Source: JACCTU01 sp963700495
GTDB lineage: Bacteria; Actinomycetota; Thermoleophilia; Gaiellales; Gaiellaceae
Assembly (NCBI GenBank): GCA_963700495.1
Contig: CAVOXT010000005.1
Location: 1 to 64,000, forward strand
Length of the DNA: 64,000 nucleotides
Direction: 5' to 3'
Position numbers and translations under genes: made by a program
Shown: positions 9,146 through 17,141 of the stretch, one piece after another
Position numbering within the stretch: the stretch's first letter is position 1
How the letters are laid out: each line of letters opens with the position of its first letter
The notes under the pieces: generated by a model
Told to the model about the DNA's origin: nothing
The model's input: the letters and a program-made list of their open reading frames with translations, nothing else
Databases searched by the model: none

Positions 9146-9870
9146 TTCCCTGCCTCGACGTCGCGGACGGCCGTGTCGTCAAGGGAGTGCGGTTCGAAGG
9201 GCTGCGCGACGTCGGTGACCCCGTCGAGCTCGCGGCGCTCTACTCGGACGCGGGTGCGGACGAGCTCGTGTTCCTCGACATCACCGCGACGCTCGACGGT
9301 CGCGGCACCTTCGTCGAGCTCGTGCGCCGCATCTCCGGCCGCGTCGCGATTCCCTTCACCGTGGGCGGCGGCGTTCGCTCGGCCGCCGACGCGCAGACCC
9401 TGCTCGCCGCCGGCGCCGACAAGGTGAGCGTGAACAGCGCGGCGCTGGAGAGGCCGGAGCTGATCGGCGAGCTCGCGGAGCTGCTCGGCTCGCAGGCGGT
9501 CGTCGTGGCGATCGACGCAGCGGCGGGCCTCGTGCGCTCGCGCGCAGGAACGCAGGCGACGGATCGCAGCGCGGTCGACTGGGCACGCGAGGCTGTGGCG
9601 TGGGGGGCGGGCGAGATCCTGCTCACCTCGATCGACGCCGACGGGACGCGAGCGGGATACGACCTGGAGCTCACGGCCGCCGTGGCGGACGCAGTGCCCG
9701 TGCCCGTGATCGCGTCGGGCGGGGCAGGCAACGCGCTCCACGTGGCGAGCGCGCTCCGCGTCGCGCAGGCGGCGCTGCTCGCGTCGATCGTGCACGAGCA
9801 CCCGGGCGGGCTCGCCGCGCTGCGCCAGGAGCTGCGCCGGCTCGACGTTCCGCTTCGCGATGCAGCCTGA
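9127..9870 (+). CDS. hisF: HisF, IGP synthase cyclase subunit
   Basis: A (beta/alpha)8 cyclase that, with HisH-derived ammonia, converts PRFAR to IGP plus AICAR. Catalytic Asp11 (LIPCLDVADGRVVKG) and Asp130 (VVAIDAAAG) are in place, with TVGGGVRS and IASGGAGN phosphate loops. The 247 residues match the family, which shares ancestry with HisA. ATG lies inside the end of hisH, and the stop overlaps the hisI ATG by 11 bp. Confidence 0.93.
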   Translation: MPLPRLIPCLDVADGRVVKGVRFEGLRDVGDPVELAALYSDAGADELVFLDITATLDGRGTFVELVRRISGRVAIPFTVGGGVRSAADAQTLLAAGADKVSVNSAALERPELIGELAELLGSQAVVVAIDAAAGLVRSRAGTQATDRSAVDWAREAVAWGAGEILLTSIDADGTRAGYDLELTAAVADAVPVPVIASGGAGNALHVASALRVAQAALLASIVHEHPGGLAALRQELRRLDVPLRDAA

Positions 9871-10406
9871 GCTTCGCGCCGCCGTCGTGCAGCACGCCGA
9901 GACGGGTGACGTCCTCATGCTCGCGTGGATGGACGACGAAGCGCTCCGGCTCACGCGCGAGACGGGCGAGGCGCACTTCTTCAGCCGCTCGCGGCAGCAG
10001 CTGTGGCACAAGGGCGAGACCTCCGGCAACACGCTCGCGGTCCAGGAGCTGCGGGAGGACTGCGACGGCGACGCGCTGCTCCTCCGCGTGCAGCCGGCCG
10101 GGCCCGCCTGCCACACGGGCTCGGAGTCGTGCTTCGCGCCGTGGCTCTGGCGGACAGTCGCCGAGCGCGCGCTCGACCAGGCCGGAAGGCTCGTACGTCG
10201 CGCGCATGCTCGCGGCGGGACCGTCGGCGTGCGCGCAGAAGGTCGGCGAGGAAGGCGTCGAGGCGGCGCTCGCCGGAGCGTCCGAGAGCGACGACCGCGT
10301 CGTCGAGGAGCTCGCCGACCTCTGGTTCCACGGCCTCGTCCTGCTGGCGGCGCGCGGGCTCGACCCGGCCGCGGTCGAGCGCGAGCTACGCCGGCGGCAC
10401 CGCTGA
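9860..10406 (+). CDS. hisIE: HisIE, PR-AMP cyclohydrolase / PR-ATP pyrophosphatase (frameshifted)
   Basis: Steps two and three of histidine synthesis. The HisI part (from ATG 9860) shows VLMLAWMDDEAL, HFFSRSRQQLWHKGETSGN and the metal cysteines in DCDGD, PACHTG and ESCF. HisE text (EGSYVARMLAAG, QKVGEEGVEAA, VVEELADLWFHGLVLLAARG) follows in another frame. The frames join around 10163-10173 in a GCGCGCGC stretch, where removing one base gives a continuous HisIE. As written the HisI frame would run on to 10600. The last 21 bp overlap the convergent response-regulator gene. A sequencing slip is the simplest reading. Confidence 0.82.
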
Positions 10407-10913
10407 GACCTGAAGCGAGCCGTCGGCAGAGCGACGGACGCGCACGGGCCATCCCTGACCAACGCGTGACGGCAGGACGACGTCAAACGAGAGCGGCTTC
10501 GGCGCGTTGCCCAGTTCGCGGCGCGCGTCGAGTAGCTCCGCATGCCGGACGACCGCCGCCCGGATCGCGGGGACGACGTCGGTCTCGCGGAACGGCTTGA
10601 CGAGGTACGCGAACGCACCGGCGGCGATCGCCTTCTCGACCAGACGGCGGTCGGAGTACGCGGTCAGCATCACGATCGGAGTCGGCCGCTCCGCGTAGAT
10701 CCGCCGTGCCGCCTCGACACCGTCGAGCCGCGGCATCTTCACGTCGAGAAGCACGGCATCGGGCTGCTCGCTGCGCGCAAGCGACACCGCCTCCTCACCG
10801 TCGCGGGCCTCGGCGCAGACGACGAGCCCGTTGCGCTCGATCAGCGTGACGAGGTCGAGGCGGATGATCGTCTCGTCCTCGGCGACGAGGACTCGGATTG
10901 GAAGGTTCGACAT
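10386..10913 (-). CDS. Response regulator receiver, PdtaR/NasT-like without ANTAR
   Basis: Single receiver domain: acidic pocket Glu12-Asp13, phospho-acceptor Asp57 (VLLDVKMPRLDG), Thr84 and Lys106 (YLVKPFRE). The sequence resembles PdtaR/NasT antitermination regulators, but the roughly 60-residue tail (PKPLSFDVVLPSRVGQGW) does not look like the RNA-binding ANTAR domain. Start at ATG 10913 is chosen because a strong GAGAGGAGAG Shine-Dalgarno precedes it. A longer reading from 10991 would cross the leader terminator. Any promoter must lie upstream of that terminator, so expression is probably set by read-through. No histidine kinase is nearby. Confidence 0.82.
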   Translation of the reverse strand: MSNLPIRVLVAEDETIIRLDLVTLIERNGLVVCAEARDGEEAVSLARSEQPDAVLLDVKMPRLDGVEAARRIYAERPTPIVMLTAYSDRRLVEKAIAAGAFAYLVKPFRETDVVPAIRAAVVRHAELLDARRELGNAPKPLSFDVVLPSRVGQGWPVRVRRSADGSLQVSAVPPA

Positions 10914-10933
10914 CGCTCTCCTCTCGGTCCAAC

Positions 10934-10967
10934 AAAAAAGCCCCCGAAGGTCGACGACCCTCGAAGG
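10934..10967 (-). terminator. Intrinsic terminator in the response-regulator leader
   Basis: On the minus strand a 12-bp stem (CCTTCGAGGGTC / GACCTTCGGGGG, loop GTC, three G-T wobbles) is followed by C and six T. It lies 56 nt after the stop of the upstream gene (11023) and only about 20 nt before the regulator's start codon, with no promoter between. It therefore either ends the upstream transcript or acts as an attenuator. An alternative small hairpin (GAGGC GCAGTT GCCTT) shares its 5' arm. Confidence 0.75.
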
Positions 10968-11022
10968 CAACTGCGCCTCACCCGGCAGCACGCGCGGCGG
11001 CCGGTCTTGGACAGAGTAGCGG

Positions 11023-11631
11023 CTACACGAGCTCGACCTTCCGGACGCGCGCGAAACCGGCAGATCCGAGCGCCTCGCTGTCGACGAGCCTGCACATCCA
11101 GCCGTGGCCGACAGCCGGGTTCGACTCGTCGTCCTCCGTCCCGACCGACGCGAAGATGCGTCCGCCTCTGAAGTCCCACTCCTCGATCTCGTTGTGGTCG
11201 CCCTCGACGTCGTCCCGGAAGCTCGCGAGGTCGTCGGTCAGGCGCTCTTTGATCTTCGCGAGCCAGGTCTCGCGTGCGTCACGCGCCGTGTCGACGCCGC
11301 ACTGCTCGATCAGGTCGTCCGCGATCTCCTCGAGGATGAGAGCGTCGATGAAGCGCTGAGCTGCGTCCCAGTCGGGCAGCTCTCCCGGTTCGAGGGCGAC
11401 GAGCTCGACGCTCAGACCGAGCCGCTCCGCGCGGGCGAGCGTCTCGACCGCGGCTTCCGGAAGCTCCTCGTCGTCGCGCCTGGCGAGTGTGTGCTCGAGC
11501 TCGTGATCCGGGAGCTCGTCGACCTCCGCAAAGTCGCGCTCGGCAACGAGGTCGAGGTACGGCTCACCGCTCTCGTCCCGCGCGAGCCGCTCGTCGACGA
11601 CCTCCCAGCTGACCGGTTGCCCGTCCGCCAC
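11023..11631 (-). CDS. Hypothetical acidic protein; coding text extends upstream without a clear start
   Basis: Unrecognised 202-residue acidic protein when started at GTG 11629-11631 (MADGQPVSWEVVDERLAR). It is rich in Glu/Asp and helix-forming text (ILEEIADDLIEQCGVDTARD, WLAKIKERLTDDL) and ends GWMCRLVDSEALGSAGFARV. The same frame stays open and protein-like to about 11910 (IPQYEIVHRNRLGHELTHSY..., LLGDGRYWLIEEIDGASPAR) but offers no ATG, GTG or TTG there, so the true start may be non-canonical or hidden by a base error. That extension fills the space to the divergent MBL-C25 gene. Function unknown. Confidence 0.55.
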   Translation of the reverse strand: MADGQPVSWEVVDERLARDESGEPYLDLVAERDFAEVDELPDHELEHTLARRDDEELPEAAVETLARAERLGLSVELVALEPGELPDWDAAQRFIDALILEEIADDLIEQCGVDTARDARETWLAKIKERLTDDLASFRDDVEGDHNEIEEWDFRGGRIFASVGTEDDESNPAVGHGWMCRLVDSEALGSAGFARVRKVELV

Positions 11632-11950
11632 CGTCGTGAACGCATGGTCCAGCCGCGGCGAGCCGGAGCGGACGCGGCGCAGAGCACCGAGCTCGTCGCG
11701 TCCGTCGGGATGGTGGAGCCGCAGGCGGTACCTGGCCGGCTTCGCGAGTGCACGCGCCGGTGATGCGCCGTCGATCTCTTCGATCAGCCAGTAGCGGCCG
11801 TCCCCGAGCAGGACGACCGCGCCGGGAGCGAGCGGCTCCTCGGATGCGTAGCTGTGGGTCAGCTCGTGGCCCAGGCGGTTGCGATGGACGATCTCGTACT
11901 GCGGGATGCTTCGGCTTTTAGCAGACCGAGCCTGCCGAGCGTCCCAGTCC

Positions 11951-11994
11951 TTGACAGAGGTAGAGGGCGGTCGTAGCGTCAGCGGCGGGAGGGC
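11951..11994 (+). promoter_or_regulatory. Sigma-A-type promoter and RBS of the MBL-C25 gene
   Basis: TTGACA (11951-11956), a 17-nt spacer, then TAGCGT (11974-11979): the best canonical promoter in the window. A GGGAGGG ribosome-binding site (11988-11994) precedes ATG 11996. Unlike most neighbours this gene has a proper -35 box and a leader with a Shine-Dalgarno, suggesting independent expression. Confidence 0.7.
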
Positions 11995-11995
11995 G

Positions 11996-14434
11996 ATGGC
12001 TGCAGAGGTCCACTTCCTGGACGTCGGCCAGGAGGAGTACGGCGACTCGATCCTGTGCCGGTTCGGCCGGACATCGGTGCTGATCGACGGTGCTCATCCG
12101 GGCGACCAGCTCGGCAGCCCCCGGCACCGCTCGATTCCCGACCAGCTGCGCGAGCTGCTGGAGCAACCCGACGGGCCGATCAAGGTCAGCCTGCTCGTCG
12201 TCACGCACGCGCACCAGGACCACATCGGGTGCCTCCCGTTCCTCGTTGCCAACGACCTGCTGCACGCCGAGTGGGCGCTCGTCGCGGACCCCGGGCTCGG
12301 CTGGGGCCGTCCGGCCGGCACCGACGCGGCGCCGCCGAGCACAGACAGCCGCGTCTTGCACCTCGTCGCCGGGCTGCGCGAGGAGGTCCTCGGCGAGCGC
12401 ACGGACGACGCGACGCTCGCGCAGTTCCTCATGGACGCGGCGAGCCTCGAGGCGGGCTACAAGAAGATGCTCGAGACGCTCGAGGGGCGGGGGACGCACG
12501 TCGTGCGCTACGGCCGCGACGATCCGGCAGATCTCCTCCGCACGTTCAGGAAGATCGGGTTGAAGGTCATCGGGCCGTCACAGGCTCAGCTGGTGCTCTG
12601 CGCGGACGCGATCGCGCGCGCGACCCAGGACGCCGTCACCGCCGCGACCGACTTGCTTCAGCGCGCCGACGCGCCGGGCTTGCCGACCGACGCGTACCGG
12701 TTGCTCGTCGACGACCCGCAGGACGCGATCGACGCCTCGTCGCGTCCGGGCCCGGCGATCAACCTCCAGAGCGTCGTGACGCGCTTCAACTGGCGCGGCG
12801 CCAAGCTCCTCTTCGCGGGCGACATGCAGTTCGCCGATCCGCAGCTCTCCGACCAGAACCTGCGCGCGGAGGTGCTCGCGCTGCGGCGCGCGATTCAGCA
12901 GGACGCGCCGTTCGACGTCGTCAAGCTGTCCCATCACGGGAGCGACAACGCGTTCTCCGAGGAGACGCTCCGCGAGCTGAAGTCCACGCCGCTGCTCGGG
13001 ATCTGCGCGGGCGAGGACAGCTCGGCGCACCCGAACCCCGACACGCTCCGCATTCTCGACGACAACCGCGACCACGTCTCCTGGGTGCGGACGGACCGAA
13101 ACGGGCTCTCGTCGGTCCGCGTCACCGCGGACAAGAACGAGGTCGAGATCGCCAGAGGTGAGGTGAACGATCCTCGACCGAACCGGAAAGAGGACGTCGC
13201 GGAGCGGCCGGCCGAGCCCGCGGCGCCGGCCGTCGGTCAGCGTGTCGAGACGGCGACGAGCTTCTCGGGCGGGAGGGTCACCGTCACGATCGAGTTCGAC
13301 GGAGGCGTCGGTGCCGTTGCGCCCACCGGCACGGCCGCCGCGCCAGACCGCCGGTTTCGGTTCGCTCAGGGCCGACAGCTTCCGAAGCTCCTGTTCGCCA
13401 CGAGCCGGGCGAGGCTCGCGGCGAGCGTCGGCGCGCAGGAGGCCGACCGTGCGCTGGCGGCGATCCGCGAGGCCGGCCAGCTCGTCGTCGACGACCTCCC
13501 GGTGGACGCCGCGGACGCACAGGCGTCTGTGCGAGCGCAGCTCCGGAAGCAGCCGAAGATCGTCGGTGTCGTGCTCGTCGGCGGGTACGACGTCGTCTCG
13601 TCGCGGCGGCTCGACGTGCTTCCGCAGAAGCTTCGGAAGAAGCTCAAGAACGCCGGCGATCCGGACGACTTCGTCGTCTGGAGCGACGACGGCTACGGCG
13701 ACCGCGACGACGATCTCATCCCGGAGCTGCCCGTGACCCGGATCCCGGACGGGCGATCCGCCGAATTGCTCTTCGCGCAGCTCGGCTCTGGCGATGCCCC
13801 GAGAGCGGCTCCTCGGCGCGGGATTCGCAACGTCGCGCGGCCGTTTGCCGCGGGGATCTTCGACAAGCTGCCGGGAAACGAGATCCTGCTCGTCTCCGAG
13901 CCGATGACGTTCGACCGCGTACCGTCGCCTCGTCTGGACTCGGACCTCGTCTACCTGATGCTGCACGGCGACTTCCTCGACGCGAGCCGGTTCTGGGGCG
14001 AGCAGACTGCGGGCGACCGCGAGGCGGTCAACGTCTCGAACGTTCCGCCCACGGCGGCGCGGGTCGTCTTCGCCGGCTGCTGCTGGGGTGCGCTCACGGT
14101 CGACCAGCCGGCGATTCGCGCCTCGGGCGTACCGGCGTCTCGTGCGGCTCCGGCATCGATGGCGCTTTCCTTCCTGCAGGCCGGTGCGCTCGCGTTCGTC
14201 GGCTGCACGGGCGCCCACTATTCGCCGACCGAGGAGCCGTACGAGTACTTCGGCGGTCCGATGCACACGGCGTTCTGGAGCCGGCTCCGCCAGGGCTCAT
14301 CGCCTGCGCGCGCGCTGTTCGATGCGAAGCGCGACTACGTCGCGGGCTTTCCGCACGGCCGCACGACTCCGCTCCAGCAGGCGATCGAGTACAAGATCCT
14401 CCGCCAGTTCACCTGCCTCGGGCTGGGCTGGTAG
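11996..14434 (+). CDS. Metallo-beta-lactamase fold / C25-like caspase-fold protease fusion
   Basis: An 812-residue protein with two parts. Residues 1 to about 370 are a ComEC-type metallo-beta-lactamase fold: VHFLDVGQEEYGDSIL, metal motif HAHQDH (71-76), Asp276 in LFAGDMQ, and His313-His314 in KLSHHGSDN. After a charged linker (about 375-410), residues about 450-812 resemble clan CD (gingipain/C25, caspase-like) peptidases: VGVVLVGGYDVVSS, a DGYGDRDDDLIPELPVTRIP block like the C25 YGD..GD..PD..VGR segment, candidate catalytic His657 in LMLHGDFL and Cys695 in VVFAGCCWGA, 38 residues apart. No signal peptide, so cytoplasmic. It has its own promoter. A proteolytic plus hydrolase or nuclease effector is possible; substrate unknown. 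Confidence 0.72.
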   Translation: MAAEVHFLDVGQEEYGDSILCRFGRTSVLIDGAHPGDQLGSPRHRSIPDQLRELLEQPDGPIKVSLLVVTHAHQDHIGCLPFLVANDLLHAEWALVADPGLGWGRPAGTDAAPPSTDSRVLHLVAGLREEVLGERTDDATLAQFLMDAASLEAGYKKMLETLEGRGTHVVRYGRDDPADLLRTFRKIGLKVIGPSQAQLVLCADAIARATQDAVTAATDLLQRADAPGLPTDAYRLLVDDPQDAIDASSRPGPAINLQSVVTRFNWRGAKLLFAGDMQFADPQLSDQNLRAEVLALRRAIQQDAPFDVVKLSHHGSDNAFSEETLRELKSTPLLGICAGEDSSAHPNPDTLRILDDNRDHVSWVRTDRNGLSSVRVTADKNEVEIARGEVNDPRPNRKEDVAERPAEPAAPAVGQRVETATSFSGGRVTVTIEFDGGVGAVAPTGTAAAPDRRFRFAQGRQLPKLLFATSRARLAASVGAQEADRALAAIREAGQLVVDDLPVDAADAQASVRAQLRKQPKIVGVVLVGGYDVVSSRRLDVLPQKLRKKLKNAGDPDDFVVWSDDGYGDRDDDLIPELPVTRIPDGRSAELLFAQLGSGDAPRAAPRRGIRNVARPFAAGIFDKLPGNEILLVSEPMTFDRVPSPRLDSDLVYLMLHGDFLDASRFWGEQTAGDREAVNVSNVPPTAARVVFAGCCWGALTVDQPAIRASGVPASRAAPASMALSFLQAGALAFVGCTGAHYSPTEEPYEYFGGPMHTAFWSRLRQGSSPARALFDAKRDYVAGFPHGRTTPLQQAIEYKILRQFTCLGLGW

Positions 14435-14463
14435 GAGCCAAGAAAGCGGCTACGCTTAGGACG

Positions 14464-14799
14464 ATGGCGGAGATGAAGAAAGACGAGATCGAGAAGATCG
14501 TCAAGCGCGATCTCCCCGGCTACAAGGTCGCCTCCAAAACGGACACCGACACGCAGCCGGCCCGCGCGCAGCCCGACGAGGCGGGGCCGGACATCGACGC
14601 GCTCAAGAAGAAGTACCTCGGCAAGGACGCGCCTGCCGCTGACGATGCCGGAGAAGAGGGCGTCGAGAAGGAAAACACGGACGACGCGCTCGTAGCCGTC
14701 CAGCCGGACAATCCGGCGGATCCGTACGACCACGGCGCCCGGCCGAAGACCGTCGTGGTCTCCGGCAAAGAAGGCCGCATCGTCGGCAGCCAGGGCTGA
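14464..14799 (+). CDS. Small charged hypothetical protein
   Basis: A 111-residue, highly charged, probably disordered protein. It has a basic N-terminal helix (MKKDEIEKIVKRDLPGY), an Ala/Asp/Glu-rich middle (DAPAADDAGEEGVEKEN) and a tail PKTVVVSGKEGRIVGSQG. No transmembrane segment or known domain. It starts 29 bp after the MBL-C25 gene, but a TACGCT box 7 nt before its ATG suggests its own leaderless promoter. It could be a substrate, regulator or partner of the upstream protease; that is a guess from position only. Confidence 0.6.
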   Translation: MAEMKKDEIEKIVKRDLPGYKVASKTDTDTQPARAQPDEAGPDIDALKKKYLGKDAPAADDAGEEGVEKENTDDALVAVQPDNPADPYDHGARPKTVVVSGKEGRIVGSQG

Positions 14800-14823
14800 C
14801 GAACCGCCCCTAAACTGACCGCG

Positions 14824-16275
14824 ATGAGCGGTCGTGCGAGGAAGGCGCTCGTCGCCGCGACGCTGTCGCTGCTCGCTCCTGGAGCGGGACAGCTCTACCT
14901 CGGCAAGCGCCGGCGTGCGGCGGGACTTCTCGCCGCCTGGATCGGGCTCTGCCTCGTCGCGGTCGCGCTTTTCGCAGCCGGGCTCGACCTCGCGCTCTCC
15001 GCGATCGGCCGCACGCTGCTCGGCGCTGTTCTGCTCGCGAATGCCGCCGTCCTCGCGCTCCGGCTGTTCGCGGTGCTCGACGCCGGCCGGGGGGCGCGGG
15101 CTTCGAGGTTCGCGACCGTCGGGCTCGTTGCGATCGCCGCCGCAGCCGTCGTCCCGCACGTCGCCGCCGGCTACGTGACCGTTCGTAGTTACAGCGTTCT
15201 CGAGTCGGTGTTCGCCGAGGACGAGCCGCAGGACGTGCTCGGCGGGGCACTCTTCGTCGCGTTCCCGCCCCTCGGTCGCCTCCCCCGCGACATCGACCCG
15301 CCCGACCAGCGACCGCTGCGGCAGGTCAGGGGACCAGCGCCGAAACCGTTCAGCGGCGAGGCACGGCCGCTCGCCGACGCCGCGCACATCGTCGCGGAGG
15401 AGGAGGGCGCGCTCGATCCGCCGTGGGTCACGATCCTCTTGCTCGGCAGCGACGAGGGTCCGCGACAGGCGGGCGATCGCACCGACACGATGATCGTCGC
15501 CGCAATGCAACGGAAGACCGGCCGCGCGGTCCTGTTCGGCGTCCCTCGGAACCTCGTCGGCGTCCCGGTCCGTGCGCGCTGGCTCTACCACGAGCCGCTG
15601 AACGCGCTCTACCAGTTCGGCAACCGCCGGCCCGAGCTCTTTCCCGGCGGGAAGGACCCCGGCGCGACCGCGCTGAAGCAGACGATCTCGCGCTTGCTCG
15701 GCCTGCGGATCGAGTACTACGCGATGGTCGACCTGAACGGCTTCGTCCAGATGGTCGACGCGCTCGGCGGCGTTCGCGTCCGCGTCAAGGAGCGGATCGT
15801 CGACGAGGTGACCCGCCCGGCGTGGGGCGAGACGAAGCCGCGCATCGACGTCTACCCGGGCCGGACGTACCGCTTCACGGGGCGGACGGCACTCGCGTAC
15901 GTTCGCTCGCGCAAGGCGTCGAACGACTACCGTCGGATGGCCCGCCAGCGCTGCTTCCTGAGCGCGCTCGCGAACCAACTCGACGTGCGTTCAGTCCTCC
16001 GCCACTTCGGCTCGCTCGCCGACGCCGTCGAGTCGAACGTGCGCACCGATATCCCGCTCGACAGGGCACCAGACCTCGCGCGGCTTGCCTCAGGCGTCGA
16101 CCGCGCGCAGACGCTGACCGCAACGTTCGGCCCGCCCTACTTCGCAGGGCGGCGCGCCGATCGCTTCCCCTACCCGAACGTCCCGAAGATCCAGGCAACG
16201 GTGCGCGACGCGATCCTTCATCCCGAGCTCCTGCGCAAGCAGGGGCGGATCGAATCGGTCCGCCAGTCCTGCTAG
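14824..16275 (+). CDS. LCP-family (LytR-CpsA-Psr) cell-wall glycopolymer ligase
   Basis: Membrane protein transferring glycopolymers from a polyprenyl-phosphate carrier to the cell wall. The first roughly 130 residues hold several hydrophobic segments, beginning with a TM2-like LLAPGAGQLYLGKRRRA. The extracellular LCP domain (about 195-440) shows LLLGSDEG, RTDTMIVAAMQ, VPRNLVGVP, a YYAMVDLNGFVQMVDALGGV segment and LAYVRSRKASNDYRRMARQR, with the arginines and aspartates that bind the lipid pyrophosphate. A TAAACT box 7 nt before ATG suggests a leaderless message. Converges with the epimerase gene. Confidence 0.88.
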   Translation: MSGRARKALVAATLSLLAPGAGQLYLGKRRRAAGLLAAWIGLCLVAVALFAAGLDLALSAIGRTLLGAVLLANAAVLALRLFAVLDAGRGARASRFATVGLVAIAAAAVVPHVAAGYVTVRSYSVLESVFAEDEPQDVLGGALFVAFPPLGRLPRDIDPPDQRPLRQVRGPAPKPFSGEARPLADAAHIVAEEEGALDPPWVTILLLGSDEGPRQAGDRTDTMIVAAMQRKTGRAVLFGVPRNLVGVPVRARWLYHEPLNALYQFGNRRPELFPGGKDPGATALKQTISRLLGLRIEYYAMVDLNGFVQMVDALGGVRVRVKERIVDEVTRPAWGETKPRIDVYPGRTYRFTGRTALAYVRSRKASNDYRRMARQRCFLSALANQLDVRSVLRHFGSLADAVESNVRTDIPLDRAPDLARLASGVDRAQTLTATFGPPYFAGRRADRFPYPNVPKIQATVRDAILHPELLRKQGRIESVRQSC

Positions 16276-16290
16276 AGGCTGTCCCGCCCG

Positions 16291-17127
16291 TCAATCGCCG
16301 GCGATGTGGCTGCGCCAGGACCACCGCGGCTCGTAGCCGAGCAGCCTCCGGGCCTTCTCGATCGAGAGAAGCGTGTCGAAGTCTCCCGCGGTCGGCTGAT
16401 AGGGCACCGATGGGTACACCTCGGCCATCAACTCGCGGCTGGGGCGGTTCATGACGGTGTCCGCGGCGGCGACGATGAAGTGCTCCGCGCCGACGTCGGC
16501 TTCGAGGGCGAGACGGCAACTCTCGGCGACGTCGCGGGCGTCGATGTAGCCCCAGAGGTTCCAGCGCCGGGCGCGTGGGTCGTCCCAGTAGGACGGAAAC
16601 CGCTCGTAGTCGTGGGGCTCCATGATGTTCGAGAAGCGGAGCGCGACGTACGGCGTGCCTGTCCACCGATGCAGCTGCCGGCCAAGTTCCTCCGAGAGCA
16701 GCTTCGAGAGCGCGTAGCTCGACTCCGGATAGGCGGGATGCTCCTCGTCGATCGGCGCGTAGGCCGGCTGCTCTCGCTCGAACGGCAGGCCGAGGATCGT
16801 CTCGCTCGACGCCCAGACGACGCGGCTCAGGCCGAGCAGTCGCACCGCCTCGAAGACGTTGTACGTGCTGAGCGTGTTCGTGCGGAAGGTCGTCTCCTCG
16901 GTGCGGATTCCGGAGGCAGGGATCGCCGCAAGGTGAACCACGGCATCCGCGGCCGCCAGGCACTCGACGGTCTGCCCGAAGTCGGTCAGGTCGGCGAGCA
17001 GAGACGCCGCAGGTGACTCGGGGGGCGAGACGACGTCGACCGCAAGCACCTCGTGCTCGTGCTCGAGCAGATTGCGGACGACCGCCCGTCCGGCCTTTCC
17101 GCTCGCGCCGGTGACCACGAGCTTCAA
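16291..17127 (-). CDS. NAD-dependent epimerase/dehydratase
   Basis: Extended SDR of 278 residues. Rossmann motif TGASGKAG near the N-terminus, VVHLAAIPASG, active-site Ser region VWASSETILG and catalytic SSYALSKLLSEEL (Tyr-x3-Lys), then ALRFSNIMEP typical of nucleotide-sugar epimerases. TTG start at 17127 (MKLVVTGASG) follows the patatin gene by 14 bp on the same strand, so it is the last gene of the SDR-ligase-MaoC-patatin operon. Substrate cannot be told from sequence. Confidence 0.82.
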   Translation of the reverse strand: MKLVVTGASGKAGRAVVRNLLEHEHEVLAVDVVSPPESPAASLLADLTDFGQTVECLAAADAVVHLAAIPASGIRTEETTFRTNTLSTYNVFEAVRLLGLSRVVWASSETILGLPFEREQPAYAPIDEEHPAYPESSYALSKLLSEELGRQLHRWTGTPYVALRFSNIMEPHDYERFPSYWDDPRARRWNLWGYIDARDVAESCRLALEADVGAEHFIVAAADTVMNRPSRELMAEVYPSVPYQPTAGDFDTLLSIEKARRLLGYEPRWSWRSHIAGD

Positions 17128-17141
17128 CTCACACCAAGCCT

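Noticed and set aside
10969..10984. Small hexaloop hairpin in the response-regulator leader resembling an ANTAR RNA target
   Set aside because: Loop GCAGTT keeps the G at position 4 but not A at position 1, a matching second hexaloop hairpin is not evident, and the regulator lacks an ANTAR domain.
12578..14266. Long minus-strand reading frame opposite the MBL-C25 gene
   Set aside because: Arg/Val-rich low-complexity shadow typical of the antisense of GC-rich genes; no recognisable motifs.
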